Assembly: GCF_008933115.1 (NCBI RefSeq) | Contig: NZ_WBVO01000013.1 | Span: 25,555-89,554, forward strand | Length of the DNA: 64,000 nucleotides | Source of the DNA: Phaeocystidibacter luteus | Lineage (GTDB): Bacteria > Bacteroidota > Bacteroidia > Flavobacteriales > Schleiferiaceae | Direction of reading: 5' to 3' | Part shown: piece after piece, positions 28,133 to 38,049 of the stretch | Layout: every line of letters begins with the position of its first letter | Numbering within the stretch: position 1 is the stretch's first letter | Program-made: the position numbers and the translations under genes | The notes under the pieces: generated by a model | Database searches by the model: none | The model's input: only the letters and a program-made list of their open reading frames with translations | What the model was told of the DNA's origin: nothing

Positions 28133-29119
28133 TTAGCGTGACTTTGAAAGTGATTCGACAACGATAAAGGTAAAAAAGTCTTTTAAGGACATGCCCGCCT
28201 CCCGAACTTGTTGAGGCACGATGCTCGCCGGTGAAAGTCCTGGAACCGTATTTACCTCAATGAGGTATGGAAGTCCCGTGGTCTTCTCAATGATATAATC
28301 TACGCGTACTATTCCTTTTAGATGTAGCATCTCGTATACCTTCTTCGTGGTGTGCGCGATTTCAGATGCAATGGTGTCAGATATTCGGGCAGGAGTGATT
28401 TCTTCCGACTCTCCATTGTATTTCGCCTTATAATCGAAAAATGCATTCTTGGGAACGATTTCGGTGAGTGGAAGAATGATTACTTCACCGTCTTTCATGA
28501 AAGCCCCGCAGCCCACCTCTGTTCCAATGACGCCCTGTTCCACAATCACACGATCGTCTTCGCTTCGCGCGTATTCCACCGCGGCATCCAGTTCTCCTGG
28601 AGTCTCAACTCGACTCACTCCAAAACTGCTACCAGCGCGTGAAGGTTTCACAAATACAGGGAAGTTGAGCCTGCGAGTGATGAGGTCGTAATCAGCATTC
28701 TGACCCGGGTGGAGGTATACCGAAGGAGCACAACGGATTCCAAAATCGCGGAGTACCTGATTGCATTCACCCTTGTTGAAGGTTAGGGCAGCTTCAAACG
28801 AATCGCAAGAAGTATGCGGGATACCCATCATCTCCAAGTAACCCTGTAGCTTTCCATCTTCGCCAGGTGTTCCGTGTACGGCATTAAAGAGACCGTCGAA
28901 TTGGATAGTACGCCCATTCAATTCGAATGTGAACGTGTTTCTATCGATGCGAATCGAATTCTCATCGACAACCGCGAACCATCCCTTCTTCAGGATATGG
29001 ACGGCATAAACGTCGAAATCCTCAGTGCTTAAATTGTTCAAAACCGTGGTTCCACTAAGAATGGAGATTTCGAACTCTGAAGAGTAGCCCCCCATCAAAA
29101 CACCAATAACCTTTTTCAT
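28133..29119 (-). CDS. ddl: D-alanine--D-alanine ligase
   Basis: Ddl is the ATP-grasp ligase making the D-Ala-D-Ala dipeptide for peptidoglycan. The 328-residue protein has 'GVLMGGYSSEFEISILSG' at the N-terminus, the loop 'PSRAGSSFGVSRV', and the C-terminal 'LIEVNTVPGLSPASIVPQQ', which carries the metal- and substrate-binding Glu and Asn. The length is normal. It precedes coaD by 4 nt, and it diverges from the PASTA protein gene across 118 bp. Confidence 0.95.
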   Translation of the reverse strand: MKKVIGVLMGGYSSEFEISILSGTTVLNNLSTEDFDVYAVHILKKGWFAVVDENSIRIDRNTFTFELNGRTIQFDGLFNAVHGTPGEDGKLQGYLEMMGIPHTSCDSFEAALTFNKGECNQVLRDFGIRCAPSVYLHPGQNADYDLITRRLNFPVFVKPSRAGSSFGVSRVETPGELDAAVEYARSEDDRVIVEQGVIGTEVGCGAFMKDGEVIILPLTEIVPKNAFFDYKAKYNGESEEITPARISDTIASEIAHTTKKVYEMLHLKGIVRVDYIIEKTTGLPYLIEVNTVPGLSPASIVPQQVREAGMSLKDFFTFIVVESLSKSR

Positions 29120-29213
29120 TGGAGAAGTCTAGAATTTATACGAATGTAGCGACAGTTAGAATATCTTCAACTCATCTGACTACATTTCGCTGTTCGGCGT
29201 TATCCTATATGTA

Positions 29214-29221
29214 TATCTTTG
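29214..29221 (+). promoter_or_regulatory. -7 element of the PASTA-T9SS-RluA operon
   Basis: TATCTTTG at 29214-29221 matches TAnnTTTG and ends 16 nt before the ATG at 29238. There is no exact TTG at 19 nt; TTC lies one position off. Confidence 0.5.
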
Positions 29222-29237
29222 AGGCGATACTACGCTT

Positions 29238-30053
29238 ATGAAACTGATTCGATTTCTGAAGAGCAGAACGCTCCTTTTCAATTTGATAGTAATGCTCGTT
29301 GTAGCTATTGCGGGCATTTGGGTGTTGAATTCGTGGTTGGATTCAATTACCGACCATGGAGAAGTGGTGATTGTGCCTGACCTCCAAGGGAAAACGCTCT
29401 CTATGGTTGAGGAAGATTTAGAAGACCTGAATCTCTCCTTTGAAGTACTGGATTCTTCTGAATTCTCCAGACGATTCGAGCCAGGTTCCGTAGTTGATCA
29501 ATATCCGGTTGCCGGCGCAGAAGTAAAGCGCAACCGAACCATCAAACTCACGTTGAACCCCATGCACGAACGCAAGCTCGCCTTGCCGGCCATTGTAGAT
29601 ATCCCGAGAGTTGATGCGCAATTCCGACTTGAAAGTAGAGGATTTGCAGTGGGAGAAGTGAGGTACGTTCCAGATATCGCGAAGGACAACGTTTTGTGGG
29701 TTGAATTGGACGGTATGAAGATCAATGACGAAGAGGCTGTTTATTCAAAGGGTACCGCTTTCGATTTAGTTTGCGGGGCTGGCCTTAGCAACGAGCGAAC
29801 CTTCGTACCACGTTTGTACAACATGTCGCTCGATTCAGCGGAAAGAAAACTCAATGGCGTGATGTTGAATATTGGTTCCGTCCTATACGATGAGGACTTG
29901 ACCGATACAGCGTCTGCCCGTATTTATAAGCAGGTTCCCGGTCCAAACCCAGAATTCGTAATTCGCATGGGAGATGGGGTTGACCTTTGGTTGACGAACG
30001 ACAGTACCAAAATCCCGAAAATGACGTTCCAACCTGACACAACAGTGAACTAA
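29238..30053 (+). CDS. Membrane-anchored PASTA-domain protein
   Basis: The 271-residue protein has one N-terminal membrane segment (about 13-33) and then three PASTA-like repeats (about 42-110, 112-180, 184-255), e.g. 'VPDLQGKTLSMVEEDLEDL' and 'VPRLYNMSLDSAERKLNG'. PASTA domains sense or bind peptidoglycan fragments and beta-lactams in kinases and penicillin-binding proteins. Here no kinase or transpeptidase domain is attached. It diverges from ddl, consistent with a wall-related role (inference). The next gene starts 2 nt after its stop. Confidence 0.85.
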   Translation: MKLIRFLKSRTLLFNLIVMLVVAIAGIWVLNSWLDSITDHGEVVIVPDLQGKTLSMVEEDLEDLNLSFEVLDSSEFSRRFEPGSVVDQYPVAGAEVKRNRTIKLTLNPMHERKLALPAIVDIPRVDAQFRLESRGFAVGEVRYVPDIAKDNVLWVELDGMKINDEEAVYSKGTAFDLVCGAGLSNERTFVPRLYNMSLDSAERKLNGVMLNIGSVLYDEDLTDTASARIYKQVPGPNPEFVIRMGDGVDLWLTNDSTKIPKMTFQPDTTVN

Positions 30054-30055
30054 GA

Positions 30056-31843
30056 ATGCGTCTAGCTTTACTTTTTAGCGCTATCCTCTCTTCTTTTTGG
30101 GCTATTGCTCAGCAAGAAGTAATCGGTACGCCTATCTCTCGAATTCAAGAACCATCCATTCAAGCCTTTAAAACAGGCGATACATTAGACTTGCCATTTC
30201 GCGACGACTTCAGCGATGAAATGCAGATTCCAAATCCTACACGTTGGACGGATTTCAAGGTATACGTCAACAATACTTTTCCGGTAGACCAGCGGAGTAG
30301 AGGCGTGGCGACATTCGACGGTCTGGATGAAGGTGGAAAGGCTTACGATATCACAAAAGAGAATTCCGATACCCTTTGTGATGTGCTCACTTCTCAATAT
30401 TTGGATTTGTCGGGTACAACATCACCGTATCTGGCTTTTCTGTATCAAGAAGGAGGATGGGGAGAGCTTCCAGAAGACAATGACAGCCTAGTGGTTGATT
30501 TCTGGAATGTCGATTCGGCCCGTTGGGAACGCGTTTGGAGTGTTGAAGGTGAAATGAAAGAGAGTGGATGGACGTGGGCGTCCATTTCTGCCGACGATCC
30601 CAAATGGTTGAAAAACGGTTTTCGTTTTAGAATTGGAAACTACGGTGCACGAAACGGTGCATTTGATATCTGGAACGTCGATTATCTATCCCTCGAAGAG
30701 AACAGAACTCCGGCCGATACCGTAGTCGAAGATCCAGCTATCACCCAGCCACACCCCGTACTATCGCGAAACTTCAAATTGATTCCTTGGTTCCACTTGA
30801 GTACAGGTTCGTTCAGACTTGGTTGGACGATGAAGTACCGCAGAAATGGTCCACCACCTCCAGGCGGATGGCCGTTGAACCTAGGGAAGTACAGGGTGTT
30901 TCAGGACGGGGCCGAGATCGCAAGCAGAACAAGTGTTCCGGTTATTACTAACCTGAACCACAACGTCGAACTCGAGTACATCGTTCCATTCGATCCCACG
31001 AACATCGTTATTCCTACCGCACCGATGGAGCTCAGAATTCAAGCGTGGTACGATGGGGTCGCAGTGGGTGTTCGAAAAAACGATTCTATTTCCTTGGTTC
31101 AGCATTTCGACAATGCCTATGCCTTCGACGACGGTAGTGCCGAGCGTGTATATGGTCTGACCCAAGGCGATAGTTACATGCTCACACAGTTTCAGCCGCT
31201 TCTTTCGGATACGCTAAAAGGATTCCAAATCTACTTTGGTCAAGCTAAGGACGACATCACCAATGAACCCTTTAAGCTAGTTGTTTACTCTTTCGATAAC
31301 AATGCGCCCGACAATATCATCTACGAAAGCGATAGTCTGTATCTCCCGCAATACGCCGGAAGAAATAATCAGTTTGTTGCCTACGAACTCGATACACCCG
31401 GCATTTACATCAATGGAACGGTTTACATCGGGTTGAAACAATTGAGCAGTACACCTCTTACAGTTGGATTTGATCGGAACACAGATGGCGATACAACTGT
31501 CATCTATGGCGATGGAAACATTTGGTATCCTTCCAATCAACAAGGGGCTTTGATGATTCGACCGTACTTCAGGTATCATCCAAATGATATTTCTGTTATT
31601 GAACCTGAGCCTCAGAATCATTTCAAGTTGTATCCCAACCCTGCGGAGGATTACATTCAGCTCGACTTTGATGGAGGAAACTCCGCGGAGATTCAGATAG
31701 TGGATCTGAACGGTCGTGCAGTTCTTTCAACCCGTGTTCAGGCAAGGCAACCTATTGACGTTTCGGCCCTGCCGGCAGGCATTTATTTCGTTCGATGGAA
31801 TAATGGCCAATACATTGAGGTTGAAAAGCTACTTTTGCACTGA
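30056..31843 (+). CDS. T9SS type A sorting-domain protein (secreted cargo)
   Basis: The 595-residue protein has a signal peptide (MRLALLFSAILSSFWAIAQ) and a C-terminal type A sorting domain (about 520-595: 'FKLYPNPAEDYIQLDFDGG', 'VDLNGRAVLSTRV', 'LPAGIYFVRWNNG'). Such domains route proteins through the type IX system to the cell surface, where porQ in this window also acts. The middle is a beta-rich region without a recognised enzymatic signature. Its stop codon overlaps the RluA start codon (TGATG), and it lies 2 nt after the PASTA gene. Confidence 0.87.
   Translation: MRLALLFSAILSSFWAIAQQEVIGTPISRIQEPSIQAFKTGDTLDLPFRDDFSDEMQIPNPTRWTDFKVYVNNTFPVDQRSRGVATFDGLDEGGKAYDITKENSDTLCDVLTSQYLDLSGTTSPYLAFLYQEGGWGELPEDNDSLVVDFWNVDSARWERVWSVEGEMKESGWTWASISADDPKWLKNGFRFRIGNYGARNGAFDIWNVDYLSLEENRTPADTVVEDPAITQPHPVLSRNFKLIPWFHLSTGSFRLGWTMKYRRNGPPPPGGWPLNLGKYRVFQDGAEIASRTSVPVITNLNHNVELEYIVPFDPTNIVIPTAPMELRIQAWYDGVAVGVRKNDSISLVQHFDNAYAFDDGSAERVYGLTQGDSYMLTQFQPLLSDTLKGFQIYFGQAKDDITNEPFKLVVYSFDNNAPDNIIYESDSLYLPQYAGRNNQFVAYELDTPGIYINGTVYIGLKQLSSTPLTVGFDRNTDGDTTVIYGDGNIWYPSNQQGALMIRPYFRYHPNDISVIEPEPQNHFKLYPNPAEDYIQLDFDGGNSAEIQIVDLNGRAVLSTRVQARQPIDVSALPAGIYFVRWNNGQYIEVEKLLLH
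31830..31837 (+). promoter_or_regulatory. -7 element 5 nt before the RluA-family ATG
   Basis: TACTTTTG (31830-31837) lies inside the last codons of the upstream gene, followed by CACTG and the ATG at 31843. It may be an internal promoter for the pseudouridine synthase; the codons Leu-Leu-Leu-His could also produce it by chance. Confidence 0.35.
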
Positions 31844-32883
31844 TGGTAGAAGAAGAAATCACCGATCCTTCGGAAGGCGAGAACGACGATTTATACGAGC
31901 ATTATCGATTTGAAGCTGACAAAGGTCAGAAGGCACTTCGGGTGGATAAGTTCCTGCATAATTTCATGGAAAACACCTCACGGAACCGCATACAGAATGC
32001 GGCCGACGAAGGTGCTGTTCACGTGAATGGAACCCCTGTTAAGAGCAATTACAAGGTAAAGGCGGGTGACATCGTCACTATCGTACTGTCCTTTCCACCT
32101 ACTCAAATCGAACTCGTTGCCGAGGATATACCGCTCAACGTGGTACATCAAGACGACGATGTGCTGGTGATTCACAAAGAGGCCGGAATGGTTGTGCACC
32201 CTGGATACGCAAACTATACCGGAACGCTTGTCAATGCCCTGCTGCACCTCTTCGAAAATCTGCCTACGGCCAATGGCGAACGACGCCCAGGGTTGGTGCA
32301 TCGTTTGGATAAGAATACCTCCGGAATTATGGTTGTAGCCATTACGGAGTTTGCACTGAATCATCTGGCCAAGCAATTCTTCGATAGAACGACGGACCGC
32401 GAGTATGTAGCCATTGTTTGGGGCGAAATTGCCGATGACGAAGGCACAATAACTGGCCATATTGGAAGAAGTCTGAAGAACCGCAAGGTAATGACGGTAT
32501 TCCCAGAAGGAGAATATGGGAAGCACGCGGTGACGCATTATAAAGTGATCGAAAGGTTGGGCTACGTGACTGTTGTAAGCTGTAAGCTTGAGACTGGTCG
32601 GACGCACCAAATTCGCGCCCACTTCCAGTACATTGGACACCCACTTTTCAACGATCCGGAGTACGGCGGCGATAAAATCTTGAAGGGAACACTCTTTACC
32701 AAGTACAAGCAGTTTGTTCAGAACTGTTTCGACGCATGTCCTCGTCACGCACTACACGCCAAGCGGTTGGCATTTGATCATCCTACTTCTGGTGAAAGAC
32801 TCGAGTTCAACAGTGAGATACCGGAAGATATGCAGACGGTAATTGAGAAATTCCGCGTGTACACGCAGTCACGCCCGGAGTAG
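31843..32883 (+). CDS. RluA-family pseudouridine synthase
   Basis: The 346-residue protein has an N-terminal S4 RNA-binding domain (about 28-85) and an RluA catalytic domain with the motif 'HRLDKNTSGIMVVA' carrying the catalytic Asp. The later segments 'GRTHQIRAHFQYIGHPLFND' and 'HALHAKRLAFDHP' are also typical. It isomerises specific uridines in rRNA; RluD-type targets in helix 69 of 23S rRNA are likely from the S4-containing layout, but this is an inference. The gene overlaps the stop codon of the T9SS cargo gene. Confidence 0.92.
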   Translation: MVEEEITDPSEGENDDLYEHYRFEADKGQKALRVDKFLHNFMENTSRNRIQNAADEGAVHVNGTPVKSNYKVKAGDIVTIVLSFPPTQIELVAEDIPLNVVHQDDDVLVIHKEAGMVVHPGYANYTGTLVNALLHLFENLPTANGERRPGLVHRLDKNTSGIMVVAITEFALNHLAKQFFDRTTDREYVAIVWGEIADDEGTITGHIGRSLKNRKVMTVFPEGEYGKHAVTHYKVIERLGYVTVVSCKLETGRTHQIRAHFQYIGHPLFNDPEYGGDKILKGTLFTKYKQFVQNCFDACPRHALHAKRLAFDHPTSGERLEFNSEIPEDMQTVIEKFRVYTQSRPE

Positions 32884-32936
32884 AATCATTCTGTGATTTG
32901 AACTACAATACTCCGTGATGCGTTGTGTATTTTAGT

Positions 32937-34010
32937 ATGGTGAAAAAGTCTGTAATCATAATCGGAATCTTAGGAACAGGGCTTTGGGCTTGCCAGCCTG
33001 ATCGCTTCGAGGAGCAACCCGTTGGTCCGGATGTTACCTATATCACTTTTCCAACTCCCGATAACTTCCCAGAACCAATTCTACCTGCGGATAACCCGCT
33101 AACCGAAGAGGGGGTAAAGTTGGGACGTCACCTTTTTTATGAACCTCGCCTTTCAGGAGACAACTCTTTAGCTTGTGCGGGATGTCATATCCAAGACCAA
33201 GGTTTTGCAGATTTCACGCCCACAAGTGAGGGTATTGACGGCATTAGTGGTACCAAGAACTCTATGGCCATTTTTAATCTTGCATGGCAAGATAATTTCT
33301 TTTGGGACGGACGACGTCAGAGCTTGGAGGCCCAGGCTTTCGATCCCGTTGTAGATCCAATTGAAATGCACTCTACATGGCCAGAGGCTCTCGATAAATT
33401 GAGAGGGGATTCATTGTATCAGAAACTCTTTGAAGAGGCTTTCGGAGCCAACAGCATAACGCAAGACAATGCCACTAAGGCTATTGCTCAGTTTGAGCGA
33501 ACCATGATTAGTGCGAATAGCAAGTTCGATCAATGGCAGAGAGGAGAGTATCAATTCACTCCCGATGAAGCGGAAGGGTACAACATCTTCAACTCAGAAA
33601 TTGGCGACTGCTTCCATTGTCACGGCGATTTGAACACTGGCAATCAGTTTGGAGCATTTGGGGCACTTCAATTCTCGAATAACGGTTTGGACTCTGTTCT
33701 CGAACCAGGTTCTGGTAGGGAAGCCGTTACGGGAGATTCACTTGATAGAGCAAAATTTAAAATCCCATCGCTTAGAAACGTGGAGTATACCTTCCCGTAC
33801 ATGCACGATGGTAGGTTCCAGAATTTGTTCGAAGTGATTGAGTTCTACAACATGGGTGGTCATGTGACCTATACAATCGACCCGAACATGAAAGCCGCAG
33901 GAGAAGGTCAGAACTGGTCGCAAACGCAGAAAGATCAACTCTTGGCATTCTTGAGAACGTTGTCTGATCCAGATTTTGTGACGGATACAGCCTTCTCAGA
34001 TCCCTTCTAG
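32937..34010 (+). CDS. Di-haem cytochrome c peroxidase (MauG/CCP family) lipoprotein
   Basis: The 357-residue protein has a lipoprotein signal with Cys19 (GTGLWAC) and two haem c attachment motifs, CAGCH (80-84) and CFHCH (225-229). This is the layout of bacterial di-haem peroxidases that reduce H2O2 with electrons from c-type cytochromes in the periplasm; MauG-like oxidases share the fold. A GTG at 32925 is possible; the ATG at 32937 gives the better signal peptide. It is monocistronic, with a convergent lipoprotein gene 1 nt away. Confidence 0.9.
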   Translation: MVKKSVIIIGILGTGLWACQPDRFEEQPVGPDVTYITFPTPDNFPEPILPADNPLTEEGVKLGRHLFYEPRLSGDNSLACAGCHIQDQGFADFTPTSEGIDGISGTKNSMAIFNLAWQDNFFWDGRRQSLEAQAFDPVVDPIEMHSTWPEALDKLRGDSLYQKLFEEAFGANSITQDNATKAIAQFERTMISANSKFDQWQRGEYQFTPDEAEGYNIFNSEIGDCFHCHGDLNTGNQFGAFGALQFSNNGLDSVLEPGSGREAVTGDSLDRAKFKIPSLRNVEYTFPYMHDGRFQNLFEVIEFYNMGGHVTYTIDPNMKAAGEGQNWSQTQKDQLLAFLRTLSDPDFVTDTAFSDPF

Positions 34011-34011
34011 A

Positions 34012-34488
34012 TTACATTTCGTACCATTTCTTCTCAAGTATAACCGTGCTATCTGGTTCGGAGGATATCGACCAGAAGTTGTCCGATTCTATCCAAAACA
34101 AATACCTCAAGCTCGAATCGTAAGAGAAGGCTTCGATAATCAGGGGCGTTAGCACTCCGCGAGACTCGCCTTGGTAGTACATCTCCATCTCTTGTAGTCT
34201 GGAAGCTCTTCCAGCGAACTCTTCAATGTGAATTTCATCTCCGTTAGGGGTGCCGTATTCAATGGTATGTCGATACATCAAAAATGCCTCTCCCGTTGTG
34301 TCGAGATTGAATAGGAAACGTCGTTCTATGCTCTCACAATGCGCGCATATTTCGGTGGTCACATACTCGTGTGACAAACCGAGGGAGTAGGGCGCTGGGG
34401 AATCGCTGTTTTCGGAACTACCCTGACAAGAAACAAGAATGCCCGCCGTAGCGAGCACTCTCAAGGGGGATTTAATTCTACTGTTCAT
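34012..34488 (-). CDS. Small lipoprotein of unknown function with CxxC motif
   Basis: The 158-residue product has a lipoprotein signal (SPLRVLATAGILVSC, lipobox Cys at residue 21). The mature part contains a CAHC motif and a Tyr/Glu-rich C-terminal half. A CxxC may bind metal or haem, or form a redox disulfide, but no CxxCH haem motif is present. It lies 8 nt after the acyl-CoA ligase gene on the same strand and ends 1 nt from the convergent peroxidase gene. No family is recognised. Confidence 0.65.
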   Translation of the reverse strand: MNSRIKSPLRVLATAGILVSCQGSSENSDSPAPYSLGLSHEYVTTEICAHCESIERRFLFNLDTTGEAFLMYRHTIEYGTPNGDEIHIEEFAGRASRLQEMEMYYQGESRGVLTPLIIEAFSYDSSLRYLFWIESDNFWSISSEPDSTVILEKKWYEM

Positions 34489-34496
34489 ACACAGAA

Positions 34497-36278
34497 TTAG
34501 GCGTTCGGTTCGTGACCGTATATGTTCTCATAAAGCTTCGCGTACTTGCGTACAATTGGCTTTCTACGGAGACTCAACTTCGGAGTGAGTTCACCGCCTT
34601 CTACGCTCCATGGCTCTGGCGTGAGTTCAAACTTCTTCACTTGTTCCCACTTGCCATAACGGCTGTTGATTTCATCTATATCTCTGCCGATTCGCTCAAT
34701 AACGCGATCGTTCTTAATGATTTCGGCCGGACTCGTAAACGCAACGTCCTTTCGCTTACACCAATCTTCCAAGAATGCGAAGTCTGGTTGCACGAACGCC
34801 GCTGGGTGCTTCTCTCCATCACCAATAACGATGATTTGTTCGATGAAACGCGATTCCTTGAAGGAGTTTTCCATGATTTGTGGAGCGACGTATTTTCCGC
34901 CGCTGGTCTTAAACATTTCCTTCTTGCGGTCGGTGATTTTGAGATACTGGCCTTCGACCATCTCTCCGATATCTCCGGTGTGGAACCATCCATCCTTATC
35001 AATTACTTCGGCGGTCTTTTCAGGCTGATTGTAGTAGCCCATCATGACGTTTGGACCTTTGCAAAGGATTTCGCCATCGTCGGCGATTTTAACCTGAACG
35101 TTGTTGATAGGTCGACCTACAGTTCCAATGCGAGTTCCGTCATTCAGTGGACAGTTTACGCTGATAACTGGTGAAGTTTCTGTTAGACCGTATCCTTCTT
35201 GAATATTGATGTCGGCTGCGAGGAAAATTCTGGCCAGCTTTGGGTTTAGGGCTGCAGAGCCTGAAGCAATGGCTTTCACGTTTCCGCCGAGGGCTTCTTG
35301 CCACTTGCTAAAGATGAGCTTTCGGGCAATCTTCAATTTGAAATTGTAGAATCCGCTACGGCCATTGATGGTGTACTTCTCACCAACAGAAACCGCCCAG
35401 AAGAAGAGAGCCTTTTTAACACCGGTTAGCTCAGCGCCTTTACCCATGATTCGGTCGTAAACCTTTTCGAGTAGACGTGGAACGGCGGTGAAAATGATAG
35501 GCTTAACCTCTCTGATGTTATCTCCGATGGTTTCGAGAGATTCGGCATAGTAGATAGGTACACTCTTGTAGGCGTACAAATAGATCAACATGCGCTCAAA
35601 AATGTGACAGAGTGGGAGGAAGCTGATGGCTCTTCCCTCGATGCCAACGGGAAGTCTGTCTTCACTGTCGAGGAAGTTGCTACATATGTTCCAGTGGCTC
35701 AACATCACTCCTTTGGGCTTACCCGTTGTGCCAGAGGTGTAGATGAGCGTAGCAAGGTCTTCCTTCTTCACATTGGCCTTGCGAGTTTCGATTTCCTCGA
35801 TGTGCGGGTTTGATGCACCGAGCTCGAGGACTTCACTCCAGTTTGGAATTCCCTCTTCCTCGTCGAAGATGTAAATTTCTTTCAGGTGTGGGCAGCTCGG
35901 CTGAACGCGCTTCACCTTTTCGTAGAGTTCTTTATTTGAAACGAAGCACATCTTTGCTTCGGAATCGTTGAAGATATAGGTGTAGTCTTCCTCAGATGCC
36001 GTTGGATACATCGGTACATCGATGGCGCCAGCCTGAAGGATACCGATATCCATAATGTTCCATTCGAACCTGTTGTTTGCACTGATGAGGGCAACTTTGT
36101 CTTTTGGCTGAATGCCTTTTTCAATAAGTGCCGACGAGATATTGGTGGCTTTATCTACGTATTCTTGGGTGCTAATCTTAATCCAGTTGCCGTTCACTTT
36201 GGTGGCAATAGCGTCCTCAAGAGGCTTGGTAGCTAGCTGGTAATGAGGGACATCAAATAAACGTTCCGGTTTATTCAT
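34497..36278 (-). CDS. Long-chain fatty acid--CoA ligase (AMP-forming)
   Basis: The 593-residue protein belongs to the ANL superfamily and has the P-loop 'TLIYTSGTTGKPKGVMLSH', the 'EGYGLTETSPVISVN' A5-like motif, the 'GDIGEMVEG' hinge region and the 'KEMFKTSGGKYVAPQ' A8/A10-like lysine. It activates fatty acids to acyl-CoA through an acyl adenylate. The length fits the bacterial FadD15-like group rather than E. coli FadD. It lies 10 nt downstream of the amidohydrolase gene and 8 nt upstream of the small lipoprotein gene. Confidence 0.93.
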   Translation of the reverse strand: MNKPERLFDVPHYQLATKPLEDAIATKVNGNWIKISTQEYVDKATNISSALIEKGIQPKDKVALISANNRFEWNIMDIGILQAGAIDVPMYPTASEEDYTYIFNDSEAKMCFVSNKELYEKVKRVQPSCPHLKEIYIFDEEEGIPNWSEVLELGASNPHIEEIETRKANVKKEDLATLIYTSGTTGKPKGVMLSHWNICSNFLDSEDRLPVGIEGRAISFLPLCHIFERMLIYLYAYKSVPIYYAESLETIGDNIREVKPIIFTAVPRLLEKVYDRIMGKGAELTGVKKALFFWAVSVGEKYTINGRSGFYNFKLKIARKLIFSKWQEALGGNVKAIASGSAALNPKLARIFLAADINIQEGYGLTETSPVISVNCPLNDGTRIGTVGRPINNVQVKIADDGEILCKGPNVMMGYYNQPEKTAEVIDKDGWFHTGDIGEMVEGQYLKITDRKKEMFKTSGGKYVAPQIMENSFKESRFIEQIIVIGDGEKHPAAFVQPDFAFLEDWCKRKDVAFTSPAEIIKNDRVIERIGRDIDEINSRYGKWEQVKKFELTPEPWSVEGGELTPKLSLRRKPIVRKYAKLYENIYGHEPNA

Positions 36279-36288
36279 GATGGTTGTT

Positions 36289-37962
36289 TTAATCGTTTTT
36301 ATAAACTACTTCTCCGTTCACAACGGTGTATAAAACACGTGCACGGAGTATATCATCTTCAGGGCAACTCAATAGGTCGGTATCTAAAATAGTAAAGTCT
36401 GCCCATTTGCCTAACTCAATCGAGCCTTTATCCTCCTCTTCGAAGTTAGATATGGCAGCCCAGATTGTCATCCCTCGAAGTGCGTCCTCGCGAGAAAGTG
36501 CGTTTTCCATCTGAAATCCACCTTCGGGGAAGCCAGCATGGTCCTTTCTAACAACGGCAGCATAGAATGTGTTTAGCGGATCAATTTCTTCAACCGGAAA
36601 ATCGGTTCCAAGGGCCACCCATCCTGCAGGATTTAGTAGTTCGCGATACGCATAGGCGTTTTTAACGCGTTCAGGTCCGAGTCTCCTTTCAGCCCAATAC
36701 ATATCGCTAGTGGCGTGTGTAGGTTGAATGCTTGGTATGATGTACGGTTGGTCGAATTTTTCGAAGTCATTTTCAGAAACGACTTGTGCATGCTCGATTC
36801 TCCAACGGAAGTCACTTTTTTTAGTTTCTCTGCCTTCGTTGTAGGCATTGAAAGTGTCCCAATAAATCTCGAGTAAAAGGTGATTTGCACTATCGCCAAT
36901 CGCATGCGTGTTCATTTGAAAACCGGCTTCTGCCAATTTTTGAGCGGATTCGCGAAAGTGGTCTTCTGAACTCAGCATTAGACCGAAATATCCGGGCTCG
37001 TCGTGATACGGTTCCCTCAAGCACGCTCCTCGTGAACCCAAAGCGCCATCTCCGTAAAACTTGAAGCTTCGCACATTCAAACGATCTGTTTGGTAAAAGC
37101 CGTTTTCCAGGTAGTGCTCCATCCATCTCGGATCGTCGCTCACCATGGCGTAAATCCTCATTTTGAGTTGGTTTGCACGCTGGAGCGAATCGATGAACTC
37201 AATCATGGGTTTGCTCAGTCCAGCATCGTCGATGGTCGTCAGCCCCACAGCGAAGCAATTTTCTTGGGCCATAAGAAGACCTTCCGCGAGCTGTGCATTT
37301 GAAGCCTCAGGTATTTGGAGTAGCTCAGTAGCGTTGTCAATCAACACTCCTGTGAGGTATCCGAAGTTTCGAATTACTTCGCCTCCTTCAACAGTAGTCC
37401 ATGGGCCAATACTATCTAGATCTAGGGCGGCTTGGTTAGCGATTACGGCGTGACCGTCGATTCTCGTGAGCACTACAGGAGTGTTTGGAAAAGCAACATT
37501 CAGTTTGGTGTTTTTGGGCATGAGTTTGTCGATAGACCAATCATTTTGATCCCAGCCTCTACCTGTGATATAGGTAATATGCGGATTAGCTTCTGCAAAC
37601 GCCACAGTACGTTCTACGACCTCTTCCCAACTTTTTGTTCCACGTAAGTCTACACTCTGAAGTCCCTTGGCATAGCCGACGAAGTGCGCATGTGCGTCAA
37701 TGAATCCGGCATAGAGGAAGGCACCGTTCAGGTTGAGTGTGTCATCGCTGTGCCATGGGGTTTGCTCTTGGCGCGACATCCCCACAATTCGTCCATCTGT
37801 AACGGCAACCGTGTAATTGGTTACAGTGCTATCTGGGGTTACCAAAACGGCGTGGGTGAAAAGTTGATCTACCTGGGTTTTCTCTGGTGAGCTGCAGCTT
37901 GAGAATTGGACGGTTAGACCAGCAAGAAAGGCTATAAACAGTGGGCTTGAAAGACTTTTCAT
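36289..37962 (-). CDS. Amidohydrolase-3 family lipoprotein
   Basis: The 557-residue protein has a lipoprotein signal (MKSLSSPLFIAFLAGLTVQFSSC) and an amidohydrolase TIM-barrel with metal motif 'DAHAHF', later 'ITGRGWDQNDW', 'NTHAIGDSAN', 'RIEHAQVV' and 'LGTDFPVE'. This is the YtcJ-like group of predicted metal-dependent hydrolases; substrates are mostly unknown. A longer frame to 38043 adds only upstream sequence without signal features, so the ATG at 37962 is chosen; it also lies 4 nt after a TATCTTCC element. It precedes the acyl-CoA ligase gene by 10 nt. Confidence 0.85.
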   Translation of the reverse strand: MKSLSSPLFIAFLAGLTVQFSSCSSPEKTQVDQLFTHAVLVTPDSTVTNYTVAVTDGRIVGMSRQEQTPWHSDDTLNLNGAFLYAGFIDAHAHFVGYAKGLQSVDLRGTKSWEEVVERTVAFAEANPHITYITGRGWDQNDWSIDKLMPKNTKLNVAFPNTPVVLTRIDGHAVIANQAALDLDSIGPWTTVEGGEVIRNFGYLTGVLIDNATELLQIPEASNAQLAEGLLMAQENCFAVGLTTIDDAGLSKPMIEFIDSLQRANQLKMRIYAMVSDDPRWMEHYLENGFYQTDRLNVRSFKFYGDGALGSRGACLREPYHDEPGYFGLMLSSEDHFRESAQKLAEAGFQMNTHAIGDSANHLLLEIYWDTFNAYNEGRETKKSDFRWRIEHAQVVSENDFEKFDQPYIIPSIQPTHATSDMYWAERRLGPERVKNAYAYRELLNPAGWVALGTDFPVEEIDPLNTFYAAVVRKDHAGFPEGGFQMENALSREDALRGMTIWAAISNFEEEDKGSIELGKWADFTILDTDLLSCPEDDILRARVLYTVVNGEVVYKND

Positions 37963-38049
37963 TCTGGGAAGATATAGAATATTGTGACTCAGATTCGGAT
38001 GTGGATAAACCGATAGGTGGAAACGTGTGGAACATCGCGGCAATATGCC

